Position numbers and translations under genes: made by a program. From Candidatus Aquidulcis sp. (GTDB taxonomy: Bacteria > Chloroflexota > Anaerolineae > Anaerolineales > E44-bin32), in assembly GCA_020723365.1 (NCBI GenBank), contig DYJB01000065.1, positions 1,547 through 13,759 of the forward strand: 12,213 nt of DNA, read 5' to 3'. Positions 1 to 6,720 of the stretch are shown piece after piece; the first letter of the stretch is position 1, and each line of letters begins with the position of its first letter. The notes under the pieces are model-generated. The model saw nothing but the letters and a program-made list of their open reading frames with translations, did no database searches and was not told the origin of the DNA.

Positions 1-1358
1 AAGGCAAGCTCGATGCGGGCGCCGTGCGGGCGGCCTACGACGACCTGTACCAGGAGGCTGTGCGCTCGCTCATCCTCGACGACCGCAAACGCGTCGACGG
101 CCGCGGCCTGACCGACATCCGGCCGCTAAGCGCCGAGGTCGACCTGAGCCCGCGCGCCCACGGCTCCGGGCTGTTCATGCGCGGCGAGACGCAGGTGCTG
201 ACGCTCGCCACGCTGGGCACGCCCCGCGAGCGCCAGGAGCTGGATGGGTTGTCGCCCGTGGACGAGAAGCGCTACATGCACCACTACAACTTCCCGCCCT
301 TCTCGACCGGGGAAACGCGCCCCCTGCGGGGCACGTCGCGCCGCGAGACGGGCCATGGCGCGCTGGCCGAGCGCGCCTTGATCCCTGTCCTGCCGGCCGC
401 CGAGGACTTCCCCTACACCCTGCGCCTGGTTTCGGAGGTCCTCTCGTCCAACGGATCGACCTCCATGGCCTCCGTCTGCGGCTCGACGCTGGCGCTGCTG
501 GACACCGGCGTGCCGATCAAGGCGCCGGTGGCCGGTATCGCCATGGGCCTGATCAAGGAAGGCGAGCGCTACGCGGTGCTGACCGACATCCAGGGGATCG
601 AAGATCACCTGGGCGACATGGACTTCAAGGTGGCCGGAACGCGTGACGGCATCACGGCCCTGCAGATGGACATCAAGATCAAGGGCATCACGCCGGCCAT
701 CATGGCCGAGGCCCTGCAGCAGGCCCGCGTGGCCCGCCTGGCGATCCTGGAAGTCATCACCGCCTGCCTGCCCGCGCCGCGGCCGGATCTCAAGCCTCAC
801 GCGCCTCGCATGACCGTCATCAAGATCGCTCCGGACAAGATCGGCGCCATCATCGGGCCGGGCGGCAAGACCATCCGCTCGATCCAGGAGCAGACCGGCG
901 CCTCGATCGATATCGAGGACGACGGCTCGGTCTACATCGCCGCCACCAACGGCGAGAGCGCCGCCAAGGCGCGCGAGATGATCGAGGGCCTGATCGAGGT
1001 CCCGATCGTCGGGCGCATCTACACCGGGCGCGTCGTGCGCACGACGGATTTCGGCGCCTTCGTGCAGATCCTGCCCGGCACCGACGGGCTGGTGCACATC
1101 TCGCAACTCGACAGCGAGCGCATCGAGAAGGTCGAGGACGTGGCCAAGGTCGGCGATGAGCTGACGGTCATGGTCACGGCCATCGATCCGGAAGGCAAGA
1201 TCCGGCTCTCGCGCCAGGCGGTGCTGGAAGGCTGGACCCCGGAGGAAGCCCTCGAGCGCGACCGGCGCCCGACGCGCAAGCCGGGCGAGGGTGGCGGCCG
1301 CCCCGGCGGCGGCCGGTCCGGCGGCGGGCGAAGCTCGGGCCCGCGCGATCGCCGCTAG
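1..1358 (+). CDS. pnp: Polyribonucleotide nucleotidyltransferase (PNPase), 5'-truncated
   Basis: PNPase is a cytoplasmic 3'-to-5' phosphorolytic exoribonuclease that degrades mRNA and can add 3' tails. The reading frame is open to the left edge (first full codon at base 3), so the N-terminal RNase PH domain lies outside; the GTG at 24 is internal. Visible parts in order: the end of the linker, the second RNase PH core (about bases 80-760) with the HLGDMDFKVAGT segment carrying the acidic catalytic residues, a KH domain with the GPGG loop (about 810-1000), and an S1 domain (about 1010-1230, FGAFVQILPGTDGLVHISQL). It ends in a Gly/Arg-rich tail of RGG-like repeats (about 1260-1355). Domain order and sequence are diagnostic. 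The TAG stop at 1356 is followed by a hairpin at 1371. Confidence 0.97.
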   Translation, partial: GKLDAGAVRAAYDDLYQEAVRSLILDDRKRVDGRGLTDIRPLSAEVDLSPRAHGSGLFMRGETQVLTLATLGTPRERQELDGLSPVDEKRYMHHYNFPPFSTGETRPLRGTSRRETGHGALAERALIPVLPAAEDFPYTLRLVSEVLSSNGSTSMASVCGSTLALLDTGVPIKAPVAGIAMGLIKEGERYAVLTDIQGIEDHLGDMDFKVAGTRDGITALQMDIKIKGITPAIMAEALQQARVARLAILEVITACLPAPRPDLKPHAPRMTVIKIAPDKIGAIIGPGGKTIRSIQEQTGASIDIEDDGSVYIAATNGESAAKAREMIEGLIEVPIVGRIYTGRVVRTTDFGAFVQILPGTDGLVHISQLDSERIEKVEDVAKVGDELTVMVTAIDPEGKIRLSRQAVLEGWTPEEALERDRRPTRKPGEGGGRPGGGRSGGGRSSGPRDRR

Positions 1359-1370
1359 CAGGCAGACCTG

Positions 1371-1400
1371 CGAGGCTCCGGACTGACCGGAGCCTCGTTG
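1371..1400 (+). terminator. Hairpin after pnp, probable terminator
   Basis: A perfect 11-bp stem (1371-1381 with 1387-1397) closes a 5-nt loop, 13 nt after the pnp stop. Only TTG follows the stem, so the U tract is very weak. In GC-rich genomes such hairpins may still terminate transcription or protect the mRNA 3' end. The position between two same-strand genes supports a terminator. Confidence 0.6.
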
Positions 1401-1411
1401 CCTAGTACACT
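1383..1411 (+). promoter_or_regulatory. Candidate sigma-70 promoter of the TspO-like gene
   Basis: CTGACC (1383-1388) and TACACT (1406-1411) each match four of six consensus bases and are separated by 17 bp. The -35 box would lie in the loop and right arm of the pnp hairpin. Transcription would start near 1418, about 48 nt before the ATG at 1466. The boxes are weak, so this is a guess from spacing and position. Confidence 0.35.
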
Positions 1412-1465
1412 GTCATTGCTCCGGCCGCGGGGGGATCCGGCGCCGCGTCCGCACGGGAGGCACGC

Positions 1466-2230
1466 ATGTCGAAGGACACCGTTCGCCAGATCACCAACGC
1501 CCTGGCCATCGCGGGCACCATCGTCATGAACATCCTGGCCAATGCGCTGCCGCTGAATGGCCAGTTCACCGGGGATATCTCCGACCGCTTCAAGGTCTTC
1601 TTCGTTCCTGCCGGGTATGTCTTCTCGATCTGGGGACTGATCTACATCGGCTTGCTGGCCTTCGCCGTCTACCAGGCACTCCCGGCCAGGCGTCAGGATG
1701 CAGCGCTGCGGCGCATCGGCTACCTGCCTGCGCTGAACGGAATCGCCAACGTCGCCTGGCTGTTCTTCTGGCACTACAACCTCTTCGGGTGGACGCTGGT
1801 GGCCATGCTGCTGATCCTGGCCAGCCTGCTGGCCATCTACTTGCGCGCCGGCATCGGCCGCACGCCGGTCGCCAGCCAGGCGGAGCGCTGGTGTGTCCGT
1901 GTACCTTTCAGCGTCTACCTGGGTTGGATCACGGTCGCCACGATCGCCAATGTGACCGACGTGCTGTCGCTCACGACGTGGAGCGGCTGGGGGCTGGCGC
2001 CGGAGATGTGGGCCGTCCTCCTGCCGGCCGTCGCCGTGCTGATCGCGCTGGCCATGGCCGTCACGCGTCGCGACGCCGCCTACATCCTGGTGCTCACCTG
2101 GGCCTTTGCCGGGATCGGCGTGAAGCAGGCAGCGGCGCCTCTGGTGGCCAACGCCGGATGGGCGGCAGCGGCCACGACGGCGCTCTTCGCCGTCTGGGCG
2201 CTGTGGCCCGCCCGCCGGAGAACCGCCTGA
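1466..2230 (+). CDS. TspO/MBR-like tryptophan-rich membrane protein
   Basis: A 254-aa integral membrane protein with about seven hydrophobic helices (roughly residues 10-30, 50-72, 90-110, 113-131, 148-170, 183-205, 208-228) and a possible eighth near 233-248. The segment PAGYVFSIWGLIYIGL (about 48-63) and a later N-A-W-L-F-F-W-H-Y stretch resemble the Trp/Pro-rich conserved parts of the TspO/MBR family, whose members bind porphyrins or other hydrophobic ligands. Classical TspO is about 160 aa with five helices, so this is the longer 'tryptophan-rich sensory protein' variant; its ligand cannot be told. ATG at 1466 has a GGGAGG Shine-Dalgarno at 1455-1460. It seems monocistronic: hairpins lie on both sides. 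A generic multi-helix protein of unknown function is the alternative. Confidence 0.65.
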   Translation: MSKDTVRQITNALAIAGTIVMNILANALPLNGQFTGDISDRFKVFFVPAGYVFSIWGLIYIGLLAFAVYQALPARRQDAALRRIGYLPALNGIANVAWLFFWHYNLFGWTLVAMLLILASLLAIYLRAGIGRTPVASQAERWCVRVPFSVYLGWITVATIANVTDVLSLTTWSGWGLAPEMWAVLLPAVAVLIALAMAVTRRDAAYILVLTWAFAGIGVKQAAAPLVANAGWAAAATTALFAVWALWPARRRTA

Positions 2231-2249
2231 CGCTTGCGCCGGCTTGATC

Positions 2250-2276
2250 GTCCGGCCGCTCCCGGGATGGCCGGAC
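2250..2276 (+). terminator. Hairpin after the TspO-like gene
   Basis: GTCCGGCC at 2250-2257 pairs perfectly with GGCCGGAC at 2269-2276 around an 11-nt loop, 19 nt after the stop codon. No T tract follows. It could be a weak or factor-assisted terminator, or chance in GC-rich DNA. The rest of 2231-2383 holds only a weak promoter candidate. Confidence 0.35.
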
Positions 2277-2328
2277 AACGCTTGGCCCCGAATCGCCGCC
2301 CCTCCAGGCCGGCCCCTCCTCACGCCGC

Positions 2329-2354
2329 GTGACGTGGCCGAATCTGTGTATCAT
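2329..2354 (+). promoter_or_regulatory. Weak candidate promoter of the AI-2E operon
   Basis: TATCAT at 2349-2354 matches the -10 consensus at five of six positions. The best -35-like element, GTGACG at 2329-2334, lies only 14 bp upstream, shorter than usual. Transcription would begin near 2361, just before the first gene. Support is the -10 box and the location only. Confidence 0.3.
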
Positions 2355-2383
2355 GGGGGCAGTGCGCCGCATCGCCTGTCCGC

Positions 2384-3634
2384 ATGCGGCCGCCTGCCGC
2401 ACAGCATGAGGACCTCTTGACGACCTCGCCACCCTCTGTCTCTCCCCCCTGGCGGCCGAGCTCGCGCCTCGCCGGCGCCATCATGCTGCTGCTGCTCCTG
2501 GGGGCGCTGCTCTATGCCCTGCGCAGCCTGCTGCTTCCTATCCTTCTGGCGCTGCTGCTGGCCTACATGCTCGCGCCGCTGGTACGCCTTCTCGAGCGCC
2601 GGGCGAAGATCCCACATGCCGCCGGGGCGCTGATTGTCTTCCTGCTCCTGGGCCTGCTCCTGGCCGGCGCAGCCACGGGTCTCGGACTGGCGGCCACGCA
2701 GCAGTTGGGCGGGCTGATCGACGACCTGATCCTGCTCTCCAACCAACTCCCCGACCAGCTCGAGCGCGTGGCCGCCGCCACCATTGTTCTCGGCCCCTGG
2801 ACGCTCGACCTGTCCGTCATCAACGCCGAGCCGGTGGTCAGCACGCTGGCCTCCATCCTCCAGCCCTTCCTGTCGCAGACCGGGGCGCTCCTGGCGACGC
2901 TGGCTTCGACCATGGCCTCGGCCGTCGGCGTGATCGCGCTCATCGTCATCACGGCCTTCTACATGCTTGTCGACCTGGACGGCGCCGAGGAGCGGCTGGC
3001 GGGCTGGGCGCCGCCCGAGTTCCACGACGATGCCCTGCGCCTTCTGACGGAGACGACGCGCGTCTGGCGCGCCTTCGTGCGCGGCCAGCTGGTGCTGGCG
3101 CTCGTGCTGGGCGTCGTGGTGGCCGTCGTCCTGGCCGCCCTGGGCGTGCGCTTCGCGCTGGTCCTCGGCCTGATCGCCGGCGTTCTCGACGTTGTCCCGT
3201 TCTTTGGACCCACGCTGGCGGGCCTGATCGCCGTCGTCGTGGCTTTCTTCCAGGGCGGCAACTGGTGGGGCCTGCACCCTCTGGCCTTCGCCGCCATCGT
3301 CCTGGCCGCCTTTGTGATCATCCAGCAAATCGAGAACACTGTCCTCATCCCGGGAATCCTTGGCTATTCGCTGAAGTCCCGCCCGCTGACCATCCTGCTG
3401 GCGGCTATGGCTGGCGCCAGCCTGGCGGGAGTCGTCGGGGTGCTGCTGGCGCAGCCCGTGGCGGCCATGCTGCGTGTCTGGGTAACCTACTTCTATCGCA
3501 AGACGGCTGGGCTTGATCCGTGGACGGAACCTCTTGAGCCCCCTCCCGCGCCGCGCGGCCTCTCGATCCTGCGCCGGGCCCGGAAGCCAGTCCCGAACGA
3601 GAGCGAGCCGGAAGGCGCTCATGACGACGCCTGA
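2384..3634 (+). CDS. AI-2E family transporter, first copy
   Basis: A 416-aa polytopic membrane protein of the AI-2E (formerly UPF0118/DUF20) family. Members include TqsA, implicated in AI-2 export, and others acting as Na+(Li+)/H+ antiporters, so the substrate cannot be assigned. The order is typical: two N-terminal helices, a soluble stretch with VLGPWT, a helix near residue 185, then the conserved block WRAFVRGQLVLALVLG, LGVRFALVLGL and VPFFGPTLAG, followed by further helices. The C-terminus is Pro/Arg-rich. ATG at 2384 has no visible Shine-Dalgarno; an in-frame TTG at 2417, four nt after TGAGGA (2407-2412), could be the true start and would remove 11 residues. The 3' end overlaps the next gene by 14 nt. 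Confidence 0.88.
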   Translation: MRPPAAQHEDLLTTSPPSVSPPWRPSSRLAGAIMLLLLLGALLYALRSLLLPILLALLLAYMLAPLVRLLERRAKIPHAAGALIVFLLLGLLLAGAATGLGLAATQQLGGLIDDLILLSNQLPDQLERVAAATIVLGPWTLDLSVINAEPVVSTLASILQPFLSQTGALLATLASTMASAVGVIALIVITAFYMLVDLDGAEERLAGWAPPEFHDDALRLLTETTRVWRAFVRGQLVLALVLGVVVAVVLAALGVRFALVLGLIAGVLDVVPFFGPTLAGLIAVVVAFFQGGNWWGLHPLAFAAIVLAAFVIIQQIENTVLIPGILGYSLKSRPLTILLAAMAGASLAGVVGVLLAQPVAAMLRVWVTYFYRKTAGLDPWTEPLEPPPAPRGLSILRRARKPVPNESEPEGAHDDA

Positions 3635-4832
3635 GGCTGCCTCACCCCGCTGGGGCGGGACCGTCAAGGCGCTCGTGGCGCTAACCGGCCTGGTGCTGGT
3701 GGCGGCGCTGCTCGTTCGCTTCCAGGGCATCGTCCCGCTCCTCGTGCTCGCCGGCATCATCTCCTATCTCTCCCTTCCATTCGTACGCGCCCTGCATCAC
3801 CGGGCCAGGCTTTCCTGGCCGGCCTCGACCAACATCATCTTCGTCTACTGGCTGGCGCTCCTGATCGTTGCCTTCACGGCCGCCGGGGTGGCCGTCGTCC
3901 AGCAGGTGCAGGCTCTGCTGTTGGCATTGCAGGGGGTCCTGGAAGGCGTGCCGACGCAGCTGGAAGCCCTCAGCCGGCAGAGCTTTGTACTCGGCCCGTG
4001 GACCTTCACCCCGACGACGACGGAGATCATTCCCCTCGTGGAGCGGGCCCTGGGCGCCATCGAGCCGGCCTTTGGCCGGGCAAGCAGTCTGGTCGCCAGC
4101 GCCGCCGGTCACGCCCTCGAATCCCTCGCCAGCCTGGTGTTCGTCCTGGCGGTGTCGTACTTCCTGACGCTGGACTCGGACCGTATCCGTTCTCGCTGGG
4201 GCGGCATCGTGATCCCGCGCTACGAGTACGACCTGGGCCGCCTGCGCCAGGCGCTCACACACATCTGGCATGCCTTCCTGCGCGGCCAACTGCTGATCGT
4301 CCTGATCATGGGCATCCTGATGGCGCTCCTGATGGCGCTCCTGGGTGTGCGCTTCGCCGTCGGCCTGGGCGTGCTCATGGGTCTGGCCAAGTTCGTTCCC
4401 ATCGTCGGTCCATTCACGGCCGGCGCGGCCGCGGCGATGGTGGCGGTCTTCCAGACCTCCAACCCCTTCGGCGTGACCCCGCTCGCCTTCGCCTTGATCG
4501 TCATCGCCTGCACGACGCTGCTCGATCAGCTGGTCGACTACCTGCTGGTGCCTCGCGTCCTCGGCACGCAGCTCAACCTGCATCCGGTGCTGGTTCTGAT
4601 CGGCGCCATCGTCGGGGCGACGCTGGCGGGCGTGATCGGCCTGCTGCTCTCGGCGCCGGCGACGGCTACGCTGCTGCTCCTGATCCGCTACGCCTTCCGC
4701 AAGCTCGTCGATCTCTCGCCGTGGGACCCGCCCATCGACGGCATGCGCAGCACGCGCCCGTGGACCCCGCCGGCGCTGCCGCTCGGGTGGCTCAGACGTC
4801 GGCGGCCGACGCCTCCGGCGCCGCCGGCATGA
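3621..4832 (+). CDS. AI-2E family transporter, second copy
   Basis: A 403-aa paralogue of the preceding protein with the same layout: two helices, a soluble region with VLGPWT, then WHAFLRGQLLIVLIMG, LGVRFAVGLG and VPIVGPFTAG, and C-terminal helices ending in a Pro/Arg-rich tail. ATG at 3621 was chosen because it lies five nt after GGAAGG (3610-3615) and puts a hydrophobic helix about 15 residues in; the frame stays open upstream to 3513, but that region overlaps conserved coding of the first gene. The start lies 14 nt inside the first gene, so translation is probably coupled. The copies are clearly diverged, so this is an old duplication, and the products may form a hetero-oligomer (inference). 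Substrate unknown. Confidence 0.88.
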   Translation: MTTPEAASPRWGGTVKALVALTGLVLVAALLVRFQGIVPLLVLAGIISYLSLPFVRALHHRARLSWPASTNIIFVYWLALLIVAFTAAGVAVVQQVQALLLALQGVLEGVPTQLEALSRQSFVLGPWTFTPTTTEIIPLVERALGAIEPAFGRASSLVASAAGHALESLASLVFVLAVSYFLTLDSDRIRSRWGGIVIPRYEYDLGRLRQALTHIWHAFLRGQLLIVLIMGILMALLMALLGVRFAVGLGVLMGLAKFVPIVGPFTAGAAAAMVAVFQTSNPFGVTPLAFALIVIACTTLLDQLVDYLLVPRVLGTQLNLHPVLVLIGAIVGATLAGVIGLLLSAPATATLLLLIRYAFRKLVDLSPWDPPIDGMRSTRPWTPPALPLGWLRRRRPTPPAPPA

Positions 4833-4878
4833 GCGGCGCCCCGCGTACGCCTTGGCCGCCTGCGGCCGGGAGATCGCC

Positions 4879-5160
4879 ATGCCCGGCCGGCTGAGCCGCC
4901 GCACCCAGGGCGAACCTGACGGCCCACCGGATCCTGCCTACGCGTACCGCGTCGGTTGGCTGAAGGAGGCCCGCACCTGGGACGCCCGTCGGCGTTCCGC
5001 CGTGGCCGAAGGACTGCGCCTGACACTGGGCGACCCTGCCTTCTCACCCAACGAGTACCGCCGGCTGCACCGCGTGCCGGCCCTGGACGAGAGCCTGCAT
5101 GCGGGCGCCAGCCTGCTGGCGCTCCAGCAGGTTCTGTTAGCCCTCGAGACCGACCGTTGA
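4879..5160 (+). CDS. Small protein of unknown function (93 aa)
   Basis: Unrecognised. The predicted 93-aa product is soluble, with a basic, Pro/Gly-rich N-terminus and then a helical part rich in Arg, Ala and Leu (RVGWLKEARTWDARRRSAVAE, then LTLGDPAFSPNEYRRLHRVP). It has no signal peptide, membrane helix or metal motif. ATG at 4879 is preceded by GGGAG at 4868-4872; a TTG at 4852 in the same frame is less likely. It starts 46 nt after the second AI-2E gene and ends 12 nt before the next small gene, so it is probably in the operon. It is accepted because it fills the gap between co-directional genes and has a Shine-Dalgarno; homologue searching would settle it. Confidence 0.6.
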   Translation: MPGRLSRRTQGEPDGPPDPAYAYRVGWLKEARTWDARRRSAVAEGLRLTLGDPAFSPNEYRRLHRVPALDESLHAGASLLALQQVLLALETDR

Positions 5161-5172
5161 GGAGAAACCACC

Positions 5173-5358
5173 ATGGCCAGCGAACCCGAAGTCAAGACGA
5201 CGACCCTCGCCGAGACGACCGACTACATCGCCTGGAAGGCGGACGAACCCGACGGTGAGGCCACCTACCACCTCGAGCTCGGCACGGTGACGGTGCACTT
5301 CTTCCACGAGGAGTGGAAGGAGTTCATCGAGCTTGCCCGGCTCCTGCCGGACGCCTGA
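5173..5358 (+). CDS. Small acidic protein of unknown function (61 aa)
   Basis: Unrecognised. A 61-aa acidic protein whose sequence suggests a compact beta-beta-alpha fold: alternating strands (YIAWKA, TYHLELGTVTVHFF) and then an amphipathic helix (EEWKEFIELARLL). There are no cysteines and no membrane segment. ATG at 5173 has a good GAGGAG Shine-Dalgarno (5159-5164) that overlaps the stop of the upstream gene, indicating coupled translation. It ends 18 nt before the methyltransferase start. The strong ribosome site and regular secondary-structure pattern make a real gene likely; the role is unknown. Confidence 0.72.
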   Translation: MASEPEVKTTTLAETTDYIAWKADEPDGEATYHLELGTVTVHFFHEEWKEFIELARLLPDA

Positions 5359-5376
5359 TCGGCGGCGCGCTGGTTC

Positions 5377-6558
5377 GTGCTGACCCCCGAGTCGATCGCA
5401 TGGCTGCTTTCTGATTCCGGCCGCCAAGCGCTCAGAGAAGCGGAAGCGCTTGAGCCGCGAGCCGAGACCTTCCTGGCCGTCTCCCAACAGCTGGCGGGAC
5501 GCTGGCCGGAGAGGCTGGCGAGGGTGGCCGTCGATCAGGCCCTGCTGCGCCAGCGGGCCGAGACCAAGTTTCCCCGCGCCTCCGAGATGCTCTTTCTGCG
5601 TGAGGCCCTTGAGCAGGCGACCTCCGCGCAGCTGGCCAAGTACCACGCCGAGCGCCTGCGGGATCTGGTGCCGCGCTTCGACCTTGGCTGCGGCCTGGGC
5701 GGCGACGCGCTGGCGCTGGCCGCGCTCGATCCGGTCGCCGCCATCGACCGCGATTCCCTCCGACTGCTGGTGCTGCGCGCTAACGCCGGCCTCCTGGGCC
5801 TGGGCGACCGCATCCGCCCGGTCTGCGGGGACCTGACGCGCCCAGCCTGGCGGCTGCCGGCCGTGGCCGGGGTCTTCGCCGATCCGGCCCGGCGGCGCCA
5901 GGGCCGTCGCATCCACGACGCCGCGCGCTACGATCCTCCCCTGGAGGCCCTGCTGCGAATCGCCCGGGGCGTCAGGGGCATGGGCGTCAAGCTCTCGCCT
6001 GGGATTGACCGCCGTCAGGTGGAAGGGTTGGAGGCCGAGATCGAGTTCGTCTCGGAGAGCGGCGATCTCAAGGAATGTGTGCTGTGGTTCGGCGCGCCGC
6101 GCTCGGCCGGGTGGCGCGCCACGCTGTTCCCCGGCGGGGCGACGCTCGTCGGGCCGGAGGCGCCGCAGGGGCCGATCTCCCCCGTGCGCGCCTTCCTGTA
6201 TGAGCCCGATCCGGCCGTGCTGCGCGCCGGCCTGGTGCGGCAGCTTGCCGAGCGGCTCGGGGCGGAGCAGGTGGACCCGGAGATCTCCCTCCTGACCGCC
6301 GACCGAGCGCAGCCAACGCCGTTCGCACACGCCTACCGCGTGCTCGACGTTCTGCCCTTTAGCGAGAAGGGATTGCGCGCCGAGCTTCGCCGGCGCGGAG
6401 TGGGGAGGGTGACGCTGAAGAAGAGGGGCTCGGCCGTCGACACGGAGGCACTGGGCCGCCGGTTGAGACTGAAGGGCGATGGGGACGCCACAGTCCTCCT
6501 CACCCGCCTACTGGGGCGACCCCTGGCGATCCTGGTGGAGCCACAACCCACAAGGTGA
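5377..6558 (+). CDS. Class I SAM-dependent methyltransferase with THUMP-like C-terminus
   Basis: A 393-aa protein. The N-terminal helical region (1-95) leads into a Rossmann methyltransferase core: motif I FDLGCGLGGD (101-110), an acidic residue for the SAM ribose in AIDRD (about 122-126), GDL (151-153), and motif IV as DPARR (169-173), typical of this family in place of NPPY. The C-terminal part (about 320-390; LPFSEKGLRAELRRRGVG, then LKKRG and a LRLKGDGDATVLLTR stretch) matches the THUMP-like domain of this family, suggesting an RNA substrate; the modified base is unknown. GTG at 5377, 18 nt after the previous stop, is the likely start, with only a poor GGCGG upstream. The last codons and stop lie in the inverted repeat at 6544-6592, so the final residues may have been recruited from it. 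Confidence 0.82.
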   Translation: MLTPESIAWLLSDSGRQALREAEALEPRAETFLAVSQQLAGRWPERLARVAVDQALLRQRAETKFPRASEMLFLREALEQATSAQLAKYHAERLRDLVPRFDLGCGLGGDALALAALDPVAAIDRDSLRLLVLRANAGLLGLGDRIRPVCGDLTRPAWRLPAVAGVFADPARRRQGRRIHDAARYDPPLEALLRIARGVRGMGVKLSPGIDRRQVEGLEAEIEFVSESGDLKECVLWFGAPRSAGWRATLFPGGATLVGPEAPQGPISPVRAFLYEPDPAVLRAGLVRQLAERLGAEQVDPEISLLTADRAQPTPFAHAYRVLDVLPFSEKGLRAELRRRGVGRVTLKKRGSAVDTEALGRRLRLKGDGDATVLLTRLLGRPLAILVEPQPTR

Positions 6559-6592
6559 CACGTGGCACGGCCACGTGTCACGTTGTGGGTTG
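6544..6592. repeat. Long near-perfect inverted repeat over the methyltransferase stop codon
   Basis: Two 23-nt arms (6544-6566 and 6570-6592) pair with a single mismatch (6554/6582) around a 3-nt loop. The inner 12 bp are perfect and read GTGACACGTGGC on the left arm. The repeat covers the final codons and stop of the methyltransferase gene. No T tract follows, so it is not a canonical intrinsic terminator. It may terminate or protect the operon transcript, or be a dispersed palindromic repeat. The remaining bases to 6660 show nothing clear. Confidence 0.8.
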
Positions 6593-6663
6593 GATTCGGC
6601 CTGACCAGAGGCGCGGGGCCGCGATCTGAGGTCTGTCGACCAGCCCGGACGTGGCGGCCCGAA

Positions 6664-6692
6664 TTGTGTTCACCGAGCGCCGATGCTACCAT
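6664..6692 (+). promoter_or_regulatory. Candidate extended -10 promoter of the phosphoribosyltransferase gene
   Basis: TTGTGT (6664-6669) and TACCAT (6687-6692) are 17 bp apart, and TGC directly precedes the -10 box, giving an extended -10. Transcription would begin near 6699, leaving a leader of about 22 nt. The element follows the inverted repeat, consistent with a separate transcription unit. Confidence 0.5.
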
Positions 6693-6720
6693 CGGGCAAG
6701 ACATGGGCAGGCGGTGAGGC

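Noticed and set aside
1245..1350. GGC-rich repetitive DNA at the pnp 3' end as a possible non-coding repeat
   Set aside because: It is in frame and encodes the Gly/Arg tail, so repetition at the DNA level follows from the protein.
3513..3620. Upstream extension of the second AI-2E gene
   Set aside because: It would overlap the first gene by 122 nt and adds a basic stretch unlike the family; ATG 3621 has a good Shine-Dalgarno.
4829..4894. A 21-codon ORF starting in an ATGA overlap with the second AI-2E stop
   Set aside because: Too short, Pro-rich, no Shine-Dalgarno, and it overlaps the start of the better supported 93-aa gene.
2351..4904. Two long minus-strand frames (469 and 407 codons) opposite the AI-2E genes
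   Set aside because: Composition is rich in Gln, Arg, Gly and Asp without domains, and both are antisense to clear membrane-protein genes.
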